Shown here: piece after piece, positions 32,994 to 41,172 of the stretch
How positions within the stretch are numbered: position 1 is the first letter of the stretch
Layout: the number at the start of each line of letters is the position of its first letter
DNA from: Opitutus sp.
Lineage (GTDB): Bacteria > Verrucomicrobiota > Verrucomicrobiia > Opitutales > Opitutaceae
Direction of reading: 5' to 3'
Length of the DNA: 45,947 nucleotides
NCBI GenBank assembly: GCA_009695305.1
Contig: SIBG01000028.1
Span: 1-45,947 of the forward strand
Notes under the pieces: model-generated
What the model was told of the DNA's origin: nothing
Seen by the model: only the letters and a program-made list of their open reading frames with translations
Databases searched by the model: none
Position numbers and translations under genes: made by a program

Positions 32994-33151
32994 GCGGTGG
33001 CAAACGGGAGAGCTCAAGACGTGCGGGACGAAGGGGGCGCGAAAGAGTTGCGGGCGCTTCCCCGCCGCTGCCATCCCTCGCCCCGCACTCGCGCCTGGCT
33101 TCCGCGCTGTTTGCCCTTGTCAACGACGCCGTCCATCCGGACGGTTCGCCC

Positions 33152-33907
33152 ATGAGCGCTGCGCTTCGATTTTTCCGTTGGACCCGCTGGCTCGCCCCGG
33201 CCGTGGCGTTCCTCGGCTTCGGCGCGCCCGCCCCTGCAGCGCCGGACACCACGACCTCCTCCTCTCGCTATACGACCGGCACCAAAACGCGCGACGGTAT
33301 CGGAAAATATTATTTCGGCCGCGAGATCGCCCACTACATGACCCACGAGGGAGCACCGTGGCTGGACCGCCCCGAGCGTGACGCCGAGGAACGCCCTGAT
33401 CTCGTGCTGCAGGCCTTGGGTCTCAAGCCCGGCGAGATCGTCGCGGATCTCGGCTGCGGCACCGGTTATTTTAGCTGGCGGCTGGCGCAGGTCGTCGGTC
33501 CGCGCGGCCTCGTCTACGGCGTTGAGATTCAACCGGAGATGCTCGATCTGCTCGCCGTGAAGATGAAGGAGCGCAACGTCTCGAACGTCGTCGGCGTGCG
33601 CGGGACCATTGAGGACCCCAAGCTCCCCCAACCCGTCGATCTCGTCCTGCTGGTGGACGTCTATCATGAGTGCAGCCAACCATGGGAAATCTTGCACGCG
33701 GTTTGCGAGCGCCTGAAACCGGGCGGCCGCGTCGTGTTCGTGGAATATCGTGCGGAAGATCCGACCGTGCTGATCAAGCTGCTCCACAAAATGACCGAGG
33801 CGCAGGTCAAACTGGAGATGACCGCCCTGCCGCTCGACTACGTCGAAACGATCCGCACCTTGCCGCGCCAGCACCTCATCATTTTCCGGAAAGCGGCGGC
33901 TCGCTGA
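33152..33907 (+). CDS. SAM-dependent methyltransferase with an export signal
   Basis: A 251-residue protein. Residues 1-31 look like a signal peptide or membrane anchor (MSAALRFFRWTRWLAPAVAF, LGFGAPAPAAP). The class I methyltransferase core has motif I VADLGCGTGYFS (97-108), VYGVEIQPEMLDLL, motif II VDLVLLVDVYHECS and LKPGGRVVFVEY. A short GREIAHYMTHEGAPWLDRPE segment before motif I is typical of a verrucomicrobial/planctomycete exported group. SAM is cytoplasmic, so an exported methyltransferase is odd; either the anchor leaves the domain inside, or the protein uses another cofactor. The start at 33152 is needed for the signal. Confidence 0.87.
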   Translation: MSAALRFFRWTRWLAPAVAFLGFGAPAPAAPDTTTSSSRYTTGTKTRDGIGKYYFGREIAHYMTHEGAPWLDRPERDAEERPDLVLQALGLKPGEIVADLGCGTGYFSWRLAQVVGPRGLVYGVEIQPEMLDLLAVKMKERNVSNVVGVRGTIEDPKLPQPVDLVLLVDVYHECSQPWEILHAVCERLKPGGRVVFVEYRAEDPTVLIKLLHKMTEAQVKLEMTALPLDYVETIRTLPRQHLIIFRKAAAR

Positions 33908-33934
33908 CGCCGACCGTCACGCTCCAACAGCCGG

Positions 33935-34015
33935 CCACCGCCGGAAGCCCGCCAGCCGGCGATGGTTTGGAGTCGCACGGACGTCCCGCCCGAGTTCGGA
34001 GCCTCACGGGCCAGA
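33935..34015. repeat. Decayed copy of the 168-270 repeat
   Basis: GGCGATGGTTTGGAGTCGCA, CGGAC, and later TCACGGGCC follow in the same order as in the first half of the 168-270 repeat, with small gaps. Palindrome arms are degraded. It lies between the methyltransferase and the first WxxGxW gene, where no gene is seen. Confidence 0.5.
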
Positions 34016-34032
34016 TGCCCGCGCGACTCGGC

Positions 34033-34983
34033 TCAGCGCCAGGAGCCCTCGATGAAAATGTAGCCACCACCGCGCTGTTCCCAGCGCGGTTCGGCCCACT
34101 TCGTGTGACCGCGGGGCGGAATTTCCCAATGCCCGGAATACCAGACGTGCCGGCCGGCGTTCCACGCCCAGTAGCCGCTCACCCAGACATGCCGCAGCGA
34201 CGGGCGGTCCCGCTCGTGGAAGTATTCCCGGCGCGGCGGCGGCGGGCCTTCGTGGATCACCACGACATCCCGTGGACCCGACCGCGATACGATCATTCCC
34301 CGCACCGGCAGCGGTGGCGCGCTGACGACGACGACATCCCTCCAATAGCCTTCCACGAAAACATAACCGTGACCGCGCTGCTCCCAGCGCGGCGCGACCC
34401 ACACGATATTCGAGCGCGGTGGCAGGTCCCAGTGGCCGGCCGACCATTCGAAACGACCACCGTGCCAGCGCCAGTGCCCGCTGATCCACACGTGGCCCCA
34501 GGAGGGCCGCTCCACAATGATTTCACGCGTCGGCGGAGGCGGCGCTTCCCGCACCTCGACCACGGTGACCGGTGGCGCAGATGGCATCGCCCTCACGACC
34601 GGCGCGGGCGCCGGCGCATCCTGCCACGAGCCCTCAACGAGCACAAAACCATTGGCTTTTTTCTCCCAGCGCGGCTCGATCCACGTGACGTTTGCGACCG
34701 GCGGCATTTCCCAGCGTCCGGCCACCCAGACATAGGCGCCCTCCTGCCAGCGCCAGTGCGCCGCGATCCACACGTGATGGGCGGATGGCGCCTGGCCGAT
34801 TTCTTCCTGCGCAAACGACGGCGGCAACGGCTGATCGATGACCGGGGCGGGTGAAATGCTGGACGGCTCGGGGGCGGCGGCGACCCGCTGCGGAGCGGAC
34901 ACCGCGATCCCGAGGGCGACCAGCGGCGCGGCGCTCCAAATGAAACGGGAAAACGGGCGGCGGGTAAAATGAAGTGGATTCAT
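34033..34983 (-). CDS. Exported WxxGxW-repeat protein 1
   Basis: A 316-residue protein with a long signal peptide (MNPLHFTRRPFSRFIWSAAP, LVALGIAVSAPQRVAAAP). The mature part is three modules of about 55 residues, each with HVW-I/V-x-G-H/Y-W-x-W, a V-W-x-x-G-H/R-W-E/D-x-P-P pair and x-W-x-x-P-R-W-E-x-x-x-x-G-x-x-x-x-E-G-x-W; examples are HVWVSGYWAWNAGRHVWYSG and IPPRGHTKWAEPRWEQRGGG. This is the YXWGXW-type repeat family, thought to be envelope beta-strand proteins of unknown function. Pro/Val-rich linkers join the modules. A shorter paralog follows upstream at 35116-35784. Confidence 0.88.
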   Translation of the reverse strand: MNPLHFTRRPFSRFIWSAAPLVALGIAVSAPQRVAAAPEPSSISPAPVIDQPLPPSFAQEEIGQAPSAHHVWIAAHWRWQEGAYVWVAGRWEMPPVANVTWIEPRWEKKANGFVLVEGSWQDAPAPAPVVRAMPSAPPVTVVEVREAPPPPTREIIVERPSWGHVWISGHWRWHGGRFEWSAGHWDLPPRSNIVWVAPRWEQRGHGYVFVEGYWRDVVVVSAPPLPVRGMIVSRSGPRDVVVIHEGPPPPRREYFHERDRPSLRHVWVSGYWAWNAGRHVWYSGHWEIPPRGHTKWAEPRWEQRGGGYIFIEGSWR

Positions 34984-35115
34984 GGGAGCCTTAGACGTGA
35001 TCGGCGCGACAATGTTTCCTCGATTGTCGGCGACCCCCTCCCCTCTGCGCCGAACAGAAATTACCCGACCCGGAAAAATTTCCGTGCCCGGTGTTGCGAA
35101 CAACCCCTCGCGCGC

Positions 35116-35784
35116 TCAGCGCCAAATGCCCTCAATGAAGACATGCGTGCCACCGCGAACTTCCCACCGCGGCTCCACCCACACGGTCTTTCCACGCGGT
35201 GGCAGCTCCCAGCGGCCCGCCACCCAGACGTAGGCGTGACCATCGTGGCGCCAGAAGCCCACGATCCGGACGTGACGCGGCGAGGGCCGCTCATGTTCGA
35301 TTATAATTTCCTTTCGCAGCGCCGGCGGCGCCACCCGGATGACAACTACCTCGGTCCGCATTGCCGGTCGCGGCCCGTCCAGCCAGACCCCAGCAACGAA
35401 CTCGTAGCCGCCTCCCCTCACTTCCCAACGCGGCGCGACCCACACGACATGCTCGCGCGGTGGTAACTCCCAATGGCCGCCGGTCCACACGTGCCGGCCC
35501 TCGCGCCAGACCCAGTAGCCCTCAACCCACACGTGCCGCTGCGACGGTCGCTCGCGCCCCACGACCACTTCCACGCGCAGCGGCGGCGGCGCCTGTCGCA
35601 CAATCGTGACCCGGACCGCCGCCGGCGGCGGCGCGACGACCACCGTGGCTGGCCGCGGATGGCGGTGGACTTCCTCGACCACGCAGCCCGGGAGCAGTTG
35701 GAGCGCGAGTCCGAGGCCGGCCAAGCGGACCGCGACACCGTGGTTTGAGCTGGCGCGGAGCAGAAGCGATGGGGAGGGGTTCAT
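35116..35784 (-). CDS. WxxGxW-repeat lipoprotein 2
   Basis: A 222-residue paralog of the previous protein, with two modules instead of three (HVWVEGYWVWREGRHVWTGG with HWELPPREHVVWVAPRWEVR; HVRIVGFWRHDGHAYVWVAG with RWELPPRGKTVWVEPRWEVR). The N-terminus has a lipobox, LGLALQLLPGC-VVEE, so it is probably a lipoprotein rather than a freely secreted protein. The two genes run the same way with 132 bp between them, consistent with duplication followed by loss or gain of a module. Function is unknown; aromatic-rich strands suggest a surface or outer-membrane role. Confidence 0.87.
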   Translation of the reverse strand: MNPSPSLLLRASSNHGVAVRLAGLGLALQLLPGCVVEEVHRHPRPATVVVAPPPAAVRVTIVRQAPPPLRVEVVVGRERPSQRHVWVEGYWVWREGRHVWTGGHWELPPREHVVWVAPRWEVRGGGYEFVAGVWLDGPRPAMRTEVVVIRVAPPALRKEIIIEHERPSPRHVRIVGFWRHDGHAYVWVAGRWELPPRGKTVWVEPRWEVRGGTHVFIEGIWR

Positions 35785-35952
35785 CGGGCAAAAGACGATG
35801 AGGGCGCCCGCGAGTTTCAAGCTAAAATGCGCCGATGCGCAAAAATCTTCGCAAATTTTTCTCTCCTCTACTGCTGGGCCGTGCCACCAGGCCCGCTTTC
35901 CTGATTTGCCACCGGCGGTGCAGGCCGCTTCGTTCACCCCACAAAAATTCCC

Positions 35953-37350
35953 ATGCAACGCACCCTCATCAAAGACGCCAACGCCCGCACCGAGCCACTC
36001 GACGCCATCCTGCTCCAGGGCTGGGTCCGCACTCGCCGCGACGCGAAGGCCTTTTCCTTTATCGAACTCAACGACGGCTCCACGCTCAAGGGGATCCAGG
36101 TCGTCGCCGACGCCACCCTCCCCGACTACGCGCACATCCAGAAAGCGCACACCGGCGCCTCGATTGAGGTCCGCGGCAAACTCGTCCCGTCGCAGGGCCA
36201 GGGGCAGAAATGGGAGGTCGTCGCCGCCTCGTTCACGATTCTCGGCGAGGCCGACGCCACCTACCCACTCCAGAAGAAAGGCCACACCTTGGAATTCCTC
36301 CGCGAGATCGCGCACCTGCGCCCGCGCTCGAATCTGTTCGGCGCCGTGTTCCGCGTGCGTAGCCGGCTCGCGTTTGCCGTGCACCAGTTTTTCCAAGCCA
36401 AACACTTCTGCTACGTCCATACGCCGATCGTCACCGCGAGCGACGCCGAGGGCGCCGGCGACATGTTCCGCGTCACGACGCTCGACGTCGGCAAGCCGCC
36501 GCGCGACGAGCACGGCGAGGTCGACAGCACGAAGGATTTCTTCGGCAAAAAAACGTTCCTCACGGTGAGCGGCCAGCTGGAAGCCGAGATTTTTGCCACC
36601 GCGCTTTCCAACGTCTATACATTTGGTCCCACCTTCCGCGCCGAAAACTCCAACACTTCGCGCCACGCCGCGGAATTCTGGATGATCGAGCCGGAGATGG
36701 CGTTCTGCGACCTCTACGGCGACATGGAGCTCGCGGAAGAGTTCGTGAAATATCTCATCCGCGACGCGAAGGAGCACTGCGCCGCCGATCTCGAGTTCTT
36801 CAGCAAGTTCGTCGACAAGGAACTCATGGCGCGTCTCGACTTCGTGCTGGATAAAAAATTCGTCCGGTGCAGCTACACCGAGGCGGTCGAGATTCTCACG
36901 CAGTCCGGCAAGGCGTGGGAGCATCCCGTCGCGTGGGGCTCGAACCTGCAGGCCGAGCATGAGCGCTTTCTCACCGAGGAGCACTTCAAGTGCCCGGTCA
37001 CGCTCTACAATTATCCGCGCGCGATCAAAGCGTTCTACATGCGCAAGACCGACGGCTGCGCGCCCGACCGCCAGACGGTCGCGGCGATGGATCTGCTGGT
37101 GCCCGGCATCGGCGAAATCATCGGCGGCAGCCAGCGCGAGGAGCGGCTCACCGAATTGCGCGAAGGCATGGCGCTGCACCACCTCGACGAGAAAGCCTAC
37201 TGGTGGTATCTCGACCTCCGCCGCTACGGCACCGTGCCGCACGCCGGCTTCGGCCTCGGCTTCGAACGCATGCTCATGTTCGTCACAGGCGTCAGCAATA
37301 TCCGCGACGTGATCCCCTTCGCCCGCACCCCGGGCACCGCGGATTTTTGA
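35953..37350 (+). CDS. asnS: Asparagine-tRNA ligase
   Basis: A 465-residue class IIb aminoacyl-tRNA synthetase, the usual length. The OB-fold anticodon-binding domain is at about 15-105 ([31 protein letters not shown]). Catalytic motifs: [20 protein letters not shown] (motif 1 region); [26 protein letters not shown] (motif 2); [30 protein letters not shown] (motif 3). The AsnRS-specific PEMAFCDL segment separates it from AspRS. ATG at 35953. It is divergent from WxxGxW gene 2 and stands alone. A GCGGGC/GCCCGC hairpin (37365-37382) lies just after the stop. Confidence 0.97.
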   Translation: MQRTLIKDANARTEPLDAILLQGWVRTRRDAKAFSFIELNDGSTLKGIQVVADATLPDYAHIQKAHTGASIEVRGKLVPSQGQGQKWEVVAASFTILGEADATYPLQKKGHTLEFLREIAHLRPRSNLFGAVFRVRSRLAFAVHQFFQAKHFCYVHTPIVTASDAEGAGDMFRVTTLDVGKPPRDEHGEVDSTKDFFGKKTFLTVSGQLEAEIFATALSNVYTFGPTFRAENSNTSRHAAEFWMIEPEMAFCDLYGDMELAEEFVKYLIRDAKEHCAADLEFFSKFVDKELMARLDFVLDKKFVRCSYTEAVEILTQSGKAWEHPVAWGSNLQAEHERFLTEEHFKCPVTLYNYPRAIKAFYMRKTDGCAPDRQTVAAMDLLVPGIGEIIGGSQREERLTELREGMALHHLDEKAYWWYLDLRRYGTVPHAGFGLGFERMLMFVTGVSNIRDVIPFARTPGTADF

Positions 37351-37556
37351 CGACGCTCGCAATGGCGGGCGAGGGAGCCCGCGCTGAGTGTCGTCCCTCG
37401 ACAAATCAGGTTCGCCGGTGACGGGTTTCTCTTCCTCCGCCGCGCCCCACGTTTCCCCGCGCCCAACGCGGCGCTTGTAACCACTGCGCGCCCCTTGCAA
37501 GGTCCTGCCGCCTCGCCGCCTGCTCCTCCCTCCTCTCGGATCACCCACCAACAGCC

Positions 37557-40500
37557 ATGAAATCCTGCTCCGTTCGCCCCCTGTGCGCTCTCGCCTGCGC
37601 CGCGCTTCTGGCCGCGCTGCCTGTTTTCGCCCAATCGCCTTCCGGCACCATCGTCGGTCGCATCTTCAATCCCGGAACCGGCGAATATATCCGCAACGCT
37701 CAAGTCCGCATCGTCGGGAACGGCGACACCGCCATCTCGGAGGACGAAGGCGCCTTCCGCCTCTCGCCCGTCCCCGCCGGTCGCGTGACGCTGGCGGTCA
37801 CCTACACCGGCTACCGGACCATCACCGCGACGGTCGATGTCACCGCCGGCGCCACGGCGACGAAAAATTTTGAACTCGTCAGCACGCTCCAAGACGTCGC
37901 CACGACGGCCGCCGACGGCACCGTGAAACTCTCGGCCTTTGTCGTGAACACCGAGCGGGAGGGCAGCGCCAAGGCCATCATGGACCAGCGCAAATCCATG
38001 AATGTCACCAACACCGTCGCTTCCGACGCCTTCGGCGACAATGCCGAGGGCAACATCGGCGAGTTCCTCCGCAACATGCCCGGCGTCGAGCTCGATCTCT
38101 TCTACGGCGAAGTCCGCAACGTCCGCCTCCGCGGCCTGGGCTCCGAATACACCTCCGTCACCGTCGACGGCGTCTCCCTCGCCAGCGCCGATGCCAACGC
38201 CGGCGCCGCCGGCAACGCCCGCGCCTTCACCATGGAAATGGCCTCGCTCAACAGCATGGAGTCCATCGAAGTTTCCAAGACGGTCTCCGCCGACGTCGAT
38301 GCCAACGCCTCCGCCGGCACCATCAACCTGAAGACCAAGCGCGCCTTCGATCGCGCTGGTCGCCGCGTTTCGTGGCAGGTCAATGTCGCCGCCCACTCCG
38401 AAGAATTTAGTCTCAACCAAACCCGCGGCCCGAACGATTCCGGCACCTTCTACAAAATCCGCCCCGGTGGGATTTTCGAATATTCCGACGTCTTCCTCAA
38501 CCAGCGCCTCGGCCTCGTCCTCAACGTCAGCGAATCCAACGTCTACCAGGAGACGATGATCTCGACGCTCACCTACAACCGCACTCCGACCCCCACCGAC
38601 AGTCGTCCCGAAGTCATCACCGCGCTGAGTTTCCAGCACGCGCCGCGCTTCAACAAGCGCTTCGCCACCACGCTGACCACGGATTTCAAGGCGACCCCGC
38701 AACTCGCCCTCTCCCTCGGCCTCGTCTACAACTACGCCGATCTCTGGACGCCCCAGCGCACCGTCACGTTCAACACCGGCGCGCGCAACACCGTCACCGG
38801 TCCCAACCCCTACACCGACTTCACCACCAACTCCACCGCCGCCAGTGTCGTCGCGAATCCCGTCGCCGTCGCCAAGCTGGGCGAGACGCTCACCTTCGTC
38901 CCGAAACTGTTCTACACCTCCGGCAACTTCGAACTCGAAGCCAAGTTCGCCTACTCCGACGCGACCAGTTGGTATAACCCACTCGCTCACCGCCAGGCCG
39001 TGCGCGACGTCAACAGCCCCACCGTCAATGGCGCCAATTTCCGCGCCACGCGCTCCTCCGCCGACTCCAGTGAGTGGAATTTTACGCAGACCTCCGGTCC
39101 TGACATCGCCAACGGCGCCAGCTACACTTACGCCGTCGGCACCGCCCCGGTCTCACTGAACGACGGCCGTTTCTCCCGCTCCGACCAAATGAGCGGCGAA
39201 ATCGTCGGCACCCTGAAAACCCGTCTGATCCTTCCGGTGGTCTGGAAGGCCGGCATCAAGGACCGCTACGAGCTCCGCAAATTCGAGGACGACCAGCTCG
39301 CCCGGCGCGCCGACTACTACGCCAACGGCACGACGCCGATCATCACCGGCCCGTGGGCCAACTACCGCTCGCCCTACGAATATGATTTCGGGATCACCCG
39401 TGGCAGCATCACCTCGATTTCCGGCGGCAAGGTCTTCATGACGGATCTCGAGCGCGTCGCCCAAGCCTACAACGCCAACCCCACGGCGTTCCGCCAAAAT
39501 CTCTCAGCGGCCAACTACTACACGGCCTACGTTGCCAACCACAAACGCTATGAGGAGGAGATCCGCGCCGGCTTCGTGATGGCCGACACGGTTTTCGCCC
39601 GCGCCAGATTCCGCGCCGGCCTGCGCTGGGAACAGACGAACACGGACGCCACCGAATACGACCCGCGCACTCCCGCCGAGGTGCGCGCCGCCGGCTTTCC
39701 CACCACCAACGGACGCGCCACGACGATTCCCGGCCTGCAATACCAATACGTCTCCCAGTCTCAAATCCACCGCACGGGCCTCTACGACAATTTTTTTCCC
39801 AGCGGTTCGATCAAGTATCGCTTCTCGGAAAATCTCAACCTTCACCTCGGTTACAGCAGCACCATCAAGCGTCCCACCTACGCCAACCTCGTCGGCGTCT
39901 GGAGCATCAATGACGTCAACCAGACCGTCACCGCGCCCAATCCCGACCTCAAGCCCGAGACCTCGCAGAACTACGCCGCCCGGCTGGCCTACTATTTCGA
40001 GCCGGTCGGCCAGCTCAGCGTGAGCCTGTTCCAAAACCAGGTGAAGGACCTGCACATTTCCAAAACGATTCCCTCGCAGGAATTCGGTTACAACGGTGAC
40101 GACGATCTTTCCAGCTATCGCTTCGTCACCACCGGCAACAGCGATACCCGCGTCCAAATCCGCGGCATGGAGGTCGAATACAGCCAGTCGCTTTCCTTCC
40201 TCCCTCCGCCCTTCAAGCGACTCTCGGTCCGCGCCGCCTACACCCGCAACTACGCCGAAATCATTACCATCAACCTCGCCCCGCACATGGTCAGTGGCGG
40301 CCTCAACTACGCTCTCGGCCGCTTTTCCACCAACGTAAACTGGACGTGGTCCGGTGACGTCCCGCTCTCCGCCACTGGCCTCAGCTATCGCCGCCACCGC
40401 ACCAACCTCGACGCCGGTGCCGGCTGGCGCCTGAATAAAACCCTCACCCTCAGCGTCAGTGCGCGAAACCTCCTGAACACGCCCTATCTCAACATGCAAT

Positions 40501-40583
40501 GGGTCGCCCCCAGCGCGCCCGTGTGGACGCGCAACGAAACCACCGGCGTCTCGTGGACCTTTGCGATCAAGGGCGCCTATTGA
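37557..40583 (+). CDS. TonB-dependent receptor with carboxypeptidase-like N-domain
   Basis: A 1008-residue outer-membrane receptor. Signal peptide MKSCSVRPLCALACAALLAA...FAQS; a carboxypeptidase-regulatory-like beta-sandwich (about 28-110, GTIVGRIFNPGTGEYIRNAQ... GYRTITATVDV); a linker with VKLSAFVVNTEREGSAKAI, a TonB-box-like place; the plug (about 140-270, MDQRKSMNVTNTVASDAFGD, then FLRNMPGVELDLFYGEVRNV, RLRGLGSEYTSVTVDGV); and a 22-strand-type barrel ending in the aromatic-terminated SWTFAIKGAY. Such receptors in Opitutaceae usually take up oligosaccharides, but the ligand cannot be read. It heads a locus with DUF1800 and DUF1501 genes. The stop overlaps the ATG of a mosaic pseudogene. Confidence 0.94.
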   Translation: MKSCSVRPLCALACAALLAALPVFAQSPSGTIVGRIFNPGTGEYIRNAQVRIVGNGDTAISEDEGAFRLSPVPAGRVTLAVTYTGYRTITATVDVTAGATATKNFELVSTLQDVATTAADGTVKLSAFVVNTEREGSAKAIMDQRKSMNVTNTVASDAFGDNAEGNIGEFLRNMPGVELDLFYGEVRNVRLRGLGSEYTSVTVDGVSLASADANAGAAGNARAFTMEMASLNSMESIEVSKTVSADVDANASAGTINLKTKRAFDRAGRRVSWQVNVAAHSEEFSLNQTRGPNDSGTFYKIRPGGIFEYSDVFLNQRLGLVLNVSESNVYQETMISTLTYNRTPTPTDSRPEVITALSFQHAPRFNKRFATTLTTDFKATPQLALSLGLVYNYADLWTPQRTVTFNTGARNTVTGPNPYTDFTTNSTAASVVANPVAVAKLGETLTFVPKLFYTSGNFELEAKFAYSDATSWYNPLAHRQAVRDVNSPTVNGANFRATRSSADSSEWNFTQTSGPDIANGASYTYAVGTAPVSLNDGRFSRSDQMSGEIVGTLKTRLILPVVWKAGIKDRYELRKFEDDQLARRADYYANGTTPIITGPWANYRSPYEYDFGITRGSITSISGGKVFMTDLERVAQAYNANPTAFRQNLSAANYYTAYVANHKRYEEEIRAGFVMADTVFARARFRAGLRWEQTNTDATEYDPRTPAEVRAAGFPTTNGRATTIPGLQYQYVSQSQIHRTGLYDNFFPSGSIKYRFSENLNLHLGYSSTIKRPTYANLVGVWSINDVNQTVTAPNPDLKPETSQNYAARLAYYFEPVGQLSVSLFQNQVKDLHISKTIPSQEFGYNGDDDLSSYRFVTTGNSDTRVQIRGMEVEYSQSLSFLPPPFKRLSVRAAYTRNYAEIITINLAPHMVSGGLNYALGRFSTNVNWTWSGDVPLSATGLSYRRHRTNLDAGAGWRLNKTLTLSVSARNLLNTPYLNMQWVAPSAPVWTRNETTGVSWTFAIKGAY

Positions 40584-40982
40584 TGAAAACATCAGTCCTC
40601 CTCCGCACGCTTGGGGCGCTCGCGCCATTCGCCGCCGGCGCCGCAGCTCGATCTCTTCTACGGCGAAGTCCGCAACGTCCGCCTCCGTGGCCTCGGCTCC
40701 GAATACACCTACGTCCCCAACGCCGGCGGCACCGACCACGGCTGGGGCAACCAGCAATTCGTCATGGGCGGCGCCGTGCAGGGTGGCGACATCTACGGCC
40801 AGATGCCGAGTCTCGCCCTTGGCGCGAACGACGACGTCGGCCGCGGACGCTGGATTCCCACCACGAGCGTCGACGAATACAACGCGACCCTCGCATCCTG
40901 GTTCGGCGTGCTGCCGGGAAATCTTCCCGTCGTCCGCCCCAACATCGGCCGCTTCGCCAAACTCAACCTTGGCTTCCTCTGA
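40583..40982 (+). pseudogene. Mosaic remnant: signal peptide, receptor plug piece, DUF1501 tail
   Basis: The ATG at 40583 overlaps the receptor stop and starts a signal-like peptide (MKTSVLLRTLGALAPFAAGA). At 40645-40710 comes a 66-bp piece matching the receptor plug (38089-38154) at 64 of 66 bases, in another frame. From about 40704 the sequence becomes the end of a DUF1501 gene: DHGWGNQQFVMGGAVQGGDI, RWIPTTSVDEYNATLASWFG, VLPGNLPVVRPNIGRFAKLN, LGFL, compare 45724-45947. An open frame from 40611 joins the second and third parts. No single functional protein is expected. Confidence 0.85.
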
Positions 40983-41030
40983 TCGACATCCTTAGGGCGT
41001 CTGTCTTGCAGGACGCCGTGAAGTATCCTC

Positions 41031-41056
41031 GCGCGTTGACCTCAACGCGCTTTTTT
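41031..41056 (+). terminator. Rho-independent terminator
   Basis: GCGCGTTGA-CC-TCAACGCGC followed by TTTTTT: a perfect 9-bp stem with a T6 tract. It separates the receptor and its mosaic scar from the DUF1800 gene. Confidence 0.88.
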
Positions 41057-41172
41057 GCGTCCCATTTTTCCCTTCAACCATTCCCCCTGTCCATTTGGTT
41101 ACTTCACCCACCACCGTGCGTCTCTCCCCCGCAGCCGTGCCTACGGCCAGTTCCCCACCAACCCACGCGCCC

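Noticed and set aside
35116-37551. Minus-strand open frame of 811 codons across asnS and WxxGxW gene 2, and similar long frames at 1625-3652, 9559-11364, 37224-38990 and 42532-44544
   Set aside because: They lie opposite well-recognised genes, have low-complexity Arg/Gly/Ala or Glu/Gly-rich translations and no domain. They are GC-rich shadows.
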